From Lingula anatina (lineage: Eukaryota > Brachiopoda > Lingulata > Lingulida > Lingulidae), in the NCBI RefSeq assembly GCF_001039355.2, contig NW_019775931.1, forward strand, positions 104,372 to 164,059: a DNA stretch of 59,688 nucleotides, read 5' to 3'. The number at the start of each line of letters is the position of its first letter. The stretch's first letter is position 1. Positions 45,977-54,531 of the stretch are shown piece by piece. The position numbers and the translations under genes were made by a program. A model generated the notes under the pieces. It searched no databases, was not told the origin of the DNA, and saw nothing but the letters and a program-made list of their open reading frames with translations.

Positions 45977-46995
45977 CGCGTATTTAGAAGAAACTGTGGG
46001 GAGACAAAGGAATGGGCGGTCTTGCTTTCATGTAGGGTCCACCATATATGATCTGCGAACCAGTAAATTCGGGGATAATCTGTTCTGAATGCAATCTTAG
46101 TCCAGTAAACGAACAACTAAGGTTGGGAAAAAAAAAACGTTAACTAAGGTTTCTAAACTGAATCCGGTCCAGTTATGGCCCAATATAACCCAGATTATTT
46201 CCCAACGGAATCCACCCATGGTGCCAAAATCCAAAATGGCCGCCAATGCATAGGGGAGGGTATGTAAATGGGCATGTCACTTTGCCATGGGTGGATTCCG
46301 GTGAGAAATATCTGGGTTATGTTGGCTCATAACTCGACCAGATTCAGTTGAGAAAGCTTTGTTGACGTTTTTTCAACTTCAGTGGGGAAATTTCGTTCGT
46401 TAACTGGACTATACGTTGCCTGGATTCCAAAGATTGACCTGCAATAAGAGTGTGCATTTTTTTACTCAGCCTGCGTTTAAGGGTATAACACGAATTTAAT
46501 AACATTTTTATTTTATTTTATTTGTTTTAGAGACATTTATTAGTTAAACAGTATACTAGCAGTGTGTCAATTCATGTCCATATCGATTAAAGATGATGCT
46601 AGGTTTTCTTGAAAGACAAACCAAACGAAATGTGCCGTATAATTTCAGTGAACAAGAATCCATGCGGGAGCATTCTCCACCATTCTTCCGTGCGCCAAGA
46701 CAATAACACCGGCTTCACTGTACCGGCCGGTTGGGTTCTCTGCTACATCGATAGCGATGACGTCACATACGCACAGACCCCCTGCATAGACCTGCTCCAA
46801 GATGTCTCCAACTACCAGACTTTCGGATGCTGGCATGGATGCTCCGGATCGGCCAAGGGCCCCGCCTATGCCAGTAATGATGTCATAGAGAAAGCCTGCA
46901 AGCCGAATATCCAACAGACAAACAAGATGGGTACTTGGTGCAGCAGTGGAACTCGTCAAACAACATTTGGCGTTTGCATTCAAATGAAAGATTGA
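43622..46995 (+). CDS. Array copy 1: secreted one-EGF cysteine-rich protein
   Basis: Exons: 43622-43958, 45736-45849, 46616-46995, giving 276 residues. Exon 1: signal peptide [20 protein letters not shown], then an amphipathic, probably helical domain of about 90 residues with two cysteines (KDCPAFF and LKCI). Exon 2: EGF module with six cysteines ([27 protein letters not shown]). Exon 3: unrecognised C-terminal domain with eight conserved cysteines plus one extra (NEMC); motifs [30 protein letters not shown] and FGCWHGCSG. All junctions are phase 1. The second EGF exon of copies 3 and 4 is represented only by a 3' remnant at 46412-46449 next to a MITE; skipping it keeps the frame. Intron 1 is swollen to 1.8 kb by repeat D. 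AATAAA at 47009. Likely an extracellular protein; function unknown. Confidence 0.85.
44090..45480 (+). mobile_element. Repeat D, longest copy, in intron 1 of array copy 1
   Basis: About 1.4 kb with terminal ATTGTACCACCA and, near 45448-45459, its complement TGGTGGTACAAT. Subterminal GATGGCGGTACAC on the left; the last 1 kb is rich in TGACCTTGAAATTG and GACCTACTTTT segments. It lies within an intron that is only about 300-350 bp in the other array copies, so it is a copy-specific insertion. No transposase is visible. Confidence 0.7.
45929..45975. repeat. (GA)n in intron 2 of array copy 1
   Basis: A GA run downstream of the EGF exon, matched at the same place in copy 2 (about 50636-50666) and copy 3 (about 52689-52714). 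Copy 4 has only a short remnant near 55348. Confidence 0.85.
46100..46409. mobile_element. TA-flanked MITE that removed most of an EGF exon
   Basis: 310 bp with inverted ends GTCCAGTAAACGAAC and GTTCGTTAACTGGAC, TA on both sides, and long imperfect arms meeting near 46250 (CCACCCATGG versus CCATGGGTGG). Immediately right of it lies TGGATTCCAAAGATTGACCT, the 3' end of the second EGF exon; the 5' part is absent to the left. The TA flank suggests Tc1/mariner mobilisation. Confidence 0.75.
46412..46449 (+). pseudogene. Remnant of the second EGF exon in array copy 1
   Basis: About 38 bp match the last third of the EGF exon at 52903-53016 (TGCCT, GGATTCCAA, CTGCAATAAGAGTG), with a gap of about nine bases. 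The acceptor and the first four cysteines are missing. Confidence 0.8.
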
Positions 46996-47346
46996 AGCAA
47001 TCAAATGAAATAAAGCATGCTGTGCATATAAACACACAGAAATAACGGAAATGTATCATTTCCTTGAATTGTCTAATTATATTACGTCAGAGATGTGATA
47101 GAAAATAAAATGAAACTTTTTCGTCAAGGTATTTTACTTACTGTTAACTTCAAAATGGAGAAAAGTAAAGGCGGTTTTAAAAGGTCTACTTTCCTATTAA
47201 AGCAATGTTGTTCTAAATTGATACTGAAGGCTTAGCGTCATACTGCCACCACCACCACCCCCTTCCAAAAATGAATAATTGCGCTGCGTGATCAAACTCA
47301 ATTAGTCTGATTAGTCATGTTTGGTTTCAATTGATTGATAAAGATA

Positions 47347-47594
47347 TACTGACAGTCAATGAAAACGCATCAGAAAACTTTCTTGTACTTTTTTTTTACC
47401 GAGAATCGATTCCAACCAAATACAAATATATATACAAATAAATACAAATGCACTTGTTTGGTCATAAGAGAGTAGGATGACCACTATTTTATATTTCACA
47501 TATTTCACACGAAAACTGTTATTTTCTTAATGTGCCAAAGGAACTAAAAATATTATTTGATAAATAAATGATGCGTTTTCATTGACTGTCAGTA
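47347..47594. mobile_element. TA-inserted MITE with 27-bp perfect inverted repeats
   Basis: TACTGACAGTCAATGAAAAC and the next bases GCATCA are repeated exactly, inverted, at the right end. TA lies outside both ends. The paralogous flank of copy 4 near 57165 reads AAAGATATAATATAGC without the element, giving an empty site that fixes the borders. Tc1/mariner-type by target; 248 bp, no ORF. Confidence 0.85.
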
Positions 47595-47879
47595 TATATT
47601 AGAGCTAAGATAAGATTAATTTTTTTCAACCGCGTTGAATGAAACGCACAATTTGAAAAAAACACAAGACAATTCATAATCCCGCAAAAGTCGGAGCAAT
47701 CTTGCGAAATACAGTGGGAAATACGCCTAGCATAAGCCTAGGCATCATGGGCTTAGTCTCAATAGCGATGAACATTGTTCTATATATTTTGAAATTCAAA
47801 AACAATGTTTGAATTAGTCTGATAAGTAATTCCCATTCAAATAATTTGGAGTACCTACCATTAAAATAAACAGAAACAA

Positions 47880-48780
47880 TGAAAATGCACTAAGAGGCCA
47901 AGAGCAAGTGGATAGGTGAACAGACTAAGGAAATTAATAATTGTTTGGCGAGACGAAACAACAAGGACGCTTATGAAGTAGTGAAAAATCGTACAATCAA
48001 ACTTGGAGATGAGAGAAAGAAAGCATCGTCCATCACTGAAGATGCAAACGGGAGTGAAGAGATTGCACAAATATGAAAGAGTATTGCAAAAAATTGTACA
48101 ACTATGATGCGTATAAGAACCAAGAAATACTTCAAGAAAGGATACAAGAGGGAGACCCTAGAGAAGATGAAGATATCCTTCTTTTAGAAGTTGAGCAGGC
48201 AGTAAAGGAGCTAAAAATGGTAAATCACTAGGAGCTGACAACATTGTAGCAGAACAACAACACGTTGGAAAAGAAACAGTGAAGGTGCTCCATAAATTAT
48301 GCAATGTCATTATTCAAAGCAAGGAATGGCCAGATCAATGGACCGAAAGCGTGATAAAACCAATCCGAAGAAACCGGCAGCAAGAAGTGCTCTGACTTCA
48401 GAACTATAAGCCTTCTTGGCCATGCGTCCAAAGTCCTCTTAAAAGTCATCCAGTGGGTACATACAACAGGAGATGACAAGACAGTGTGTGTTCATTCCAA
48501 AAAAAAAAAGATCATGGATTCAGTGACGGAGGGAAAGCTAAGATACTGTGAGCACGTGGTTAGAGGAGGGAGAATGGCAAAGGTGGTGATGGAGGGACAA
48601 CTGGAAGGAAGTAAAGGAAGAGGACGACCGCCGGAAAGATGGGACAACAACTTAAAGGACTGGACTGGGAGCAGAATGGAGGAGTTGAAGGAGAAGGCAG
48701 AGACAGGGAAGAATGGAGGAGGAGAGTCAAGGCATGGGTGCACCAACGGCCCTGACAGGCGACGGACATGATGATGATGA
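47880..48780 (+). pseudogene. Broken non-LTR retrotransposon (RT fragment and C-terminal tail)
   Basis: Fragments in different frames resemble an endonuclease/reverse-transcriptase polyprotein of the RTE/CR1-like sort: VEQAVKELK, GADNIVAEQ, VLHKLCNVIIQSKEWPDQW, then near 48400 TISLLGHASKVLLK-like sequence. After an internal deletion comes the typical C-terminus LRYCEHVVRGGRMAKVVMEG and GRGRPPERW. A one-base deletion near 48215 and several stops break it. The end GATGATGATGACC is a typical 3' tail. Only the region downstream of the early RT motifs remains. Confidence 0.85.
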
Positions 48781-49589
48781 CCAGTCATCACGCTTTAAAT
48801 TTCTATACCTAAAATACCTTTAAATAATTGTTTCACAACAAGGAAAACTGCATAATCACTTATACTTACGATGCCATTTTAGATGTAACACAGTCACTAG
48901 TGCACTGATTTAATCGATTTCAGTTGTCATTTCATTTTATTAAACGAAGGCATTATTTTGGCTTTTCAATGGTAAAATCTGAACTAAGCATTTGAGATCA
49001 ATCGCTTACATGGGTTTTTAAAACCCAACGGTGTCATTGGCGTTGTAATTGTGTACGTAAGTGCTCAGGTTAAGGAGATAACTGGGAATCATTTTTTTAC
49101 TCCTAAAACTCAATCATGACGTCATAAAATAACGTTAATATTAGAAAAAGAAAAAATCAACTATGTGAACGGCAAATAAAAAGCCTTATTCATCCAAGAT
49201 AAGGCTTTAAAAGTGGAATGGTGGTCATGTTATGTTTATATTGATTTTATATTGGATTCTTTCTGTCAAAATGTGCCTCTTGTCAAAGCAAAAAACATCT
49301 AAAATCGGGCTTTGTATGATGTTAATGCGCATTTGCAAAAGAGTGTTTTACCGTCATATAATGTTTTTTTTTCGTTTAGTAAATTATCTTCACTCTTTAA
49401 CACCTTTTTTTGGCGTGAAAAAATAGCTTATGCACTTATAACTGGCAATAAAACAGCCGCATAGTAATTACACAGTATGATCGTTTTCGGGCTGCAGAAG
49501 TTTTGCGGTATAATTTTAAACAACGTTAAGTTGGACCAAGAAGGGTTTACTTAAAACTGTTGAGAACAGAGCTCACGGCTTGACAGATA

Positions 49590-49650
49590 AATATATATAG
49601 GTTAACTCTCCGGGGTTAATCCTAGCGGTTAACGTAGTGCCTATATAAGC
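49590..49650 (+). promoter_or_regulatory. Conserved promoter block and TATA box, array copy 2
   Basis: Block: TTGACAGATAAATATATA, GGTTAACTCTCCGGGGTTAA, CCTAGCGGTTAACGTAGTGC, then TATATAAG at 49642-49649, 65 bp before the ATG. The same order appears before copies 3 and 4, and split before copy 1. The GGTTAA elements are the most constant part outside TATA. Confidence 0.75.
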
Positions 49651-49706
49651 ATCTTCGTGGACATTTTCATGTATTTTGGTGCCGATCATTCGTCAGCTCG
49701 AGTAGA

Positions 49707-50629
49707 ATGATGTTCCTATTTCTTTTTGGCGTTCTGTCCTTCCTGTCTGTCGGGATTAACGGGCAAAATACGAAAGATGCCGTGGGCATTTTCAATAGGA
49801 AATACGATCTTTACCATCTTACTCTACAACTTGAGAAAATGCGTGAAAAACTGTTTAAAGATTGTCCGGCGTTCTTCAGTCAGCCGGAGAGCGCAGAAAA
49901 ACTGGCGCAATTCTTTGGGAAGAGAGAGGTAAATCCCGCCAGTCTGGACATGGAGCTGGAGCTCGCACGTTATTCGCTGGACTACATCAAGCAAGAATAT
50001 CTGAAGTGTATCGAGGCGAATTCACAAGTTGTCACCACAAGTGAGTTCTTTCCCGACAAAAAAAAAAAGACAGATGGGTTACAAGAATTTATAATATTAT
50101 TTCGAGTCTGTAGGCGGTTATGTTGAATATTGGGTCGTTGGTCTGTTGAAATGTCCATATGCTCTATAGTGTATGATTTACAGTCACTAACGCATCTTTT
50201 AAAATTCTACTTACTGTTTTATTTTGGTGGTGGTGGTGGGTGTGTCATATTCACATCTGACGATTGCAGAATGTACTAAAATACAAAACATCTAAACTGC
50301 AGCATGAGTTCTATCGATAAGATAAAACAAATTTTAAAAAAATGAGAAAAAGAAATCTAAATCAATAAAAGAGATTGTTATATTTTAGTTAAAGATAATT
50401 GCATCGGTAACAGCTGTAGGAACAACGGCACGTGTATTCCCAATGAGAAGAATTACACCTGTAGATGTCTACCCGGGTACAGCGGAGATAGGTGTGAGAA
50501 GGGTGCGTGAGTCTCTTCGGCATAAAAGATTATCAGGTGGTGGCCTTTCGTAACATTTATTAGGACAGAGGGGTGTCTGTCATTAGTGTCTCGCGATTAT
50601 CATTAAACTAAGGTTGTTTGGCGGTTGGG

Positions 50630-50669
<40 letters not shown>

Positions 50670-51274
50670 ATGAAGAAGATTAAAAAAAAAAGCTGCACGT
50701 CATCGTGCGATTATTTATTAAGCTACTATTAAAAAGCAGCATTATTCATGGTGGCAGCATTTTCTTAATATTGCTCTTTTTTTATAGCATGAATTTATTT
50801 ACATTTTTTATTTGTTTACAGACATTTTCGGTTTTCCGTATACAGTGTCCATATCGATCAGCGTGCTGCAGGATAATGCTGCTAATATTTTTGAAAGACA
50901 AACCAAACGAAATGTGCCATATTATTTCAGTGAACAAGAATCCATGCGGGAGCATTCTCCACCATTCGTCCGTGCGCCAAGACAACAACACCGGTATCAC
51001 TGTACCGGCCGGTTGGGTTCTCTGCTACATCGATAGCGATGACGTCACATACGCACAGACCCCCTGCAGAGACCTGCTCCAAGGTGTCACCAACTACCAG
51101 AATTTTGGATGCTGGCATGGATGCTCCGGATCGGTCAAGGGTCCCGCTTATGCCAGTAATGATATCATAGAGGAAGCTTGCGAACCGAATATCCAACACA
51201 CAAGCAAGATGCGTACTTGGTGCGGTGGAAATAGCCACACAACATTTGGCGTTTGCATTCAAATGAAAAACTGA
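49707..51274 (+). CDS. Array copy 2: secreted one-EGF cysteine-rich protein
   Basis: Exons: 49707-50040, 50389-50502, 50898-51274; 274 residues. Signal peptide begins [20 protein letters not shown]; then the two-cysteine helical domain, one EGF module and the eight-cysteine C-terminal domain ([35 protein letters not shown]) ending QMKN and TGA. No trace of the second EGF exon was seen in intron 2. The start is the first of two adjacent ATGs and gives the full signal peptide. AATAAA at 51287. Together with copy 3 this is the most intact-looking gene of the array. Confidence 0.87.
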
Positions 51275-51724
51275 AGCAGTCAAATGAAATAAAGCATGCT
51301 GTGCATATAAACACATAGAAAGAACGAAAATATCTCAAATCCTTAAATTGTCCATTAATGTTAACACAGGGATGTGAAAAAAATAAAAGAAATCCAGTAT
51401 GTCAAGCAGATGCTCGAAAAGCGTTTTATTTACTGAATGTTTTATTTATCCAAGATTAGGCTTTAAAGATAGAATGGTGTTCATGAGAAATTCATATTGA
51501 TTCTCCCTTTCAAAGTTAACCTCTTCTCAAAGAACAAAAAATATCCAAAAATGGGCCTCATGTAACTTCTAAAGGGGCATTTGAATGTTTTACCGTTGCG
51601 TAATGCATGATTAATTTTCTATTTTCATAAGTTCTTATCTTCACTTTCTAGAAACTTTTTCGCGTATTCACAGAATTATTTTATAAGCTGTGTTGTGAAT
51701 ATAGCCTCTATTCAGGGTCATGCC

Positions 51725-51802
51725 TTCACAGATAAATATATAAACATATATGGGTTAATCGCCCGGGGTTAATCCTAGCGGTTGACGTAGTGCCTATATA
51801 AG
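51725..51802 (+). promoter_or_regulatory. Conserved promoter block and TATA box, array copy 3
   Basis: CACAGATAAATATATA, GGGTTAATCGCCCGGGGTTA, CCTAGCGGTTGACGTAGTGC, then TATATAAG at 51795-51802, 66 bp before the ATG at 51861. TGACGTAG resembles a CRE half site. Confidence 0.75.
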
Positions 51803-51860
51803 TATCTTCGTGGACATTTTCATGTATTTCGGTGCCGATCATTCGATCGTCAGCTCGAGC

Positions 51861-53557
51861 ATGATGATGTCCCTCCTACTCCTTGGCGTTCTGTCTTTCC
51901 TGTCCGTCGGGACTAACGGGCAAAATACAAACCATGCCGTGGGCATTTTCAACAAGAAATACGATCTATACCAACTAACTCTACAGCTTGAGAAAATGCG
52001 GGAAAAGCTGTTTAAAGATTGTCCGGCGTTCTTCAGTCAGCCGGAGAGCGCAGAAAAACTGGAGCAATTCTTTGGGAAGAGAGAGGTAAATCCCGCCAGT
52101 CTGGACATGGAGCTGGAGCTCGCACGTCATTCGCTGGACTACATCAAGCAAGAATATCTGAAGTGTACCGAGGCGAATTCACAAGTTGTCACCACAAGTA
52201 AGTACTTTCCCAATAAAAAAGAATAATTACGTTGAAAGCTGGATTGTTGGTCTGTTGAAATGTTCATATGCCCTATAGTGTATAATTTATAGGCATTAAA
52301 GCATTTTTTGAATTCTACTTTTTGTTTTATTTTGTTGGTGGTAGGGGGTGTCATATTCACGTGCGACGGTTGCAGAGTGAACTGAAAATATAAAAAATCT
52401 TAACTGCAGCATGAGTTATATCGGTATGATGAAACAATTTTAATTAAAATGATCAAATGAAAGCTAAATCATTAAAAGAGAAAAATGTAATATTTCAGTT
52501 AAAGATAATTGCATCGGAAACAGCTGTAGGAACAACGGCACGTGTATTCCCAGTGAGAAGAATTACACCTGTAGATGTCTACCCGGGTACAGCGGAGATA
52601 GGTGTGAGAAGGGTGCGTGAGTCTTTTCGTCATAAAAGATTTTCAGGTGGTGACCCTTCGTGACATGCATTCTTACAAGGGAGAGTCTCTGAGAGAGAGA
52701 GAGAGAGAGAGAGACGAAAAAGCTGCATTTCGTCGACTATAATTTACCAAACTGTTAACAATTTTCCAAATGTTGCTCTTCAGTGTTATTGATATTACTA
52801 TCACTGATTATCAACGAAAAACTTGTTAAGGGCATCATAATTGTTAAATTATTAGTTAATTTAATGGCGATTTATCAATTAAACTTTTTCTGTGCATTTC
52901 AGACACAGATGAGTGTGCCAGCACACCGTGTTTAAATGGGGGCACTTGTATAGACGGTATCGCAGGTTATACTTGCCTATGTGCACCTGGATTCCAAGGA
53001 TTGAACTGCAATAAGAGTGCGCATTTGTTTTTACTCAGCCTGGGGTTAAGAATATAACATAAATTGTATTTTTATTTTATTTGTTTTAGAGACATTATTT
53101 CGTTTTACAGTACACTAGCAGAGTGTCAATTCATGTCCATATCGATTAAAGATGATGCTAGGTTTTCTTGAAAGACAAACCAAACGAAATGTACCGTATA
53201 ATTTCAGTGAACAAGAATCCATGCGGGAGCATTCTCCACCATTCTTCCGTGCGCCAAGACAACAACACCGGTATCACTGTACCGGCCGGTTGGGTTCTCT
53301 GCTACATCGATAGCGATGACGTCACATACGCACAGACCCCCTGCATAAACCTGCTCCAAGGTGTCACTAACTACCAGAATTTCGGATGCTGGCATGGATG
53401 CTCCGGATCGGTCAAGGGTCCCGCTTATGCCAGTAATGACATTATAGAGGAAGCTTGCAGACCGAATATCCAACAGACAAACAAGATGGGCACTTCTTGG
53501 TGCAGCAGGGGAACTCGCCATACAACATTTGGCGTTTGCATTCAAATGAAAAACTGA
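51861..53557 (+). CDS. Array copy 3: secreted two-EGF cysteine-rich protein
   Basis: Exons: 51861-52197, 52499-52612, 52903-53016, 53175-53557; 315 residues. Order: signal peptide ([20 protein letters not shown]), two-cysteine helical domain, EGF 1 ([14 protein letters not shown] and [14 protein letters not shown]), EGF 2 ([16 protein letters not shown] and [14 protein letters not shown]), eight-cysteine domain. EGF 2 begins DTDEC, resembling a calcium-binding EGF start. All introns are phase 1. AATAAA at 53571 lies about 7 bp before a family A MITE. This copy shows the fullest domain set. Confidence 0.88.
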
Positions 53558-53582
53558 AGCATTCAAATGAAATAAACACATA

Positions 53583-53822
53583 GGGACCATTCCCACAGAT
53601 ATTTTGATCGATCTATCTCCCTGGGATGTCACACTATATTGCTATCAACTTAACCGGCTTAAATGTCTGTCACGCCTAGTAAAGCTATTAGGGGGTAATT
53701 ACCTTAACCCTAGCTGATTCGGTAGGCATGACAGACATTTAAGCCAGTTAAGTTGATAGCAATTTAGTGAGACTCCCCAGGGAGTTAGACCTATCCAGAT
53801 GGATCTAGGCATGGGAACCCAG
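53583..53822. mobile_element. MITE family A, copy 3, just after array copy 3
   Basis: Same ends as 18340-18580 (GGGACCATTCCCACAGAT left, ATGGGAACCCAG right). The 3' flank of copy 2 reads AAACACATAGAAAGAACG without it at 51305, and here CATAG stands on both sides, so the insertion point and a short target duplication are directly visible. Confidence 0.9.
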
Positions 53823-54037
53823 GCATAGAAAGAACGAAAAATGTCTCAAAATTTTTAATTGTCCAGATATGTTAACACAGAGATATGAAAATAAAAATAA
53901 AATTAAACGAAATCCAGTACGTCAAGCAGACACTTGAAATGTATTTTATTTACTGAATGTTTTTTTTTTCATATTAGGCTTTTAAAGTGGAATGGTGGTC
54001 ATGAGAGATTCATATTGATTCTCCCAGTCAAAATTTA

Positions 54038-54044
54038 CCTCTTC

Positions 54045-54106
<62 letters not shown>
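54038..54106. repeat. (AT)n microsatellite
   Basis: About 65 bp of pure AT repeat in the 5' flank of copy 4, where copies 2 and 3 have CAAAGAACAAAAAATAT-like sequence. Confidence 0.95.
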
Positions 54107-54108
<2 letters not shown>

Positions 54109-54284
54109 AAACATGGCCTCATGTAATAAGGCGCATTTGCATAGTGGTGTTTTACTGTTGCGTATTGTATGATTAATTTTATATTTTCATAAGTTATCTT
54201 CACTTTCTAGAAACATTTTTCGCGAATCAAAGAATAATTTCATCCGCTGTGTTATGTTATAAGAATAAAGTATTGATTTCTTCA

Positions 54285-54385
54285 ATCAACAGTTTGATAT
54301 TAAAATTGTTTACCTGCAATATTTCGATGTCTAACAAATCATCTTCATCAGGAAAGGAGGCTATCCAGGTGAAGATAAACTCTAT
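54285..54385 (-). mobile_element. Short retroelement-tail-like insertion
   Basis: About 100 bp absent from the equivalent place before copy 3 (near 51705). On the minus strand it contains CCTGATGAAGATGATTTGTT followed by ATCGAAATATTG, resembling the tail found after some Penelope- or DIRS-like elements. Fragment only; assignment tentative. Confidence 0.35.
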
Positions 54386-54404
54386 TCAGGGTCATGTCTT
54401 CACA

Positions 54405-54474
54405 GATAAATATATACATATATGGGTTAATCGCCCGGGGTTAATCCTAGCGGTTGACGTAGTGCCTATTTAAG
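54405..54474 (+). promoter_or_regulatory. Promoter block of array copy 4 with altered TATA box
   Basis: The block before copy 3 is preserved, but TATATAAG is changed to TATTTAAG at 54467-54474. It may be weaker; this is inference. Confidence 0.65.
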
Positions 54475-54531
54475 TATCTTCGTGGACATTTTCATGTATT
54501 TTGGTGCCGATCATTTGACGGCTCGAGCAGA

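Larger units (their letters stand above)
47000..49160. other. Spacer between array copies 1 and 2
   Basis: No intact gene. 47040-47800 is homologous to the 3' flank of copy 4 (56220-57380), with a MITE inserted at 47347; a broken LINE follows at 47880-48780. From about 49160 the sequence is homologous to the 5' flanks of copies 3 and 4. Confidence 0.65.

Noticed and set aside
46645-47037. Antisense open frames of 129-170 codons over each C-terminal exon of the array
   Set aside because: They mirror the conserved sense exon, contain no recognisable domain and have no independent signals.
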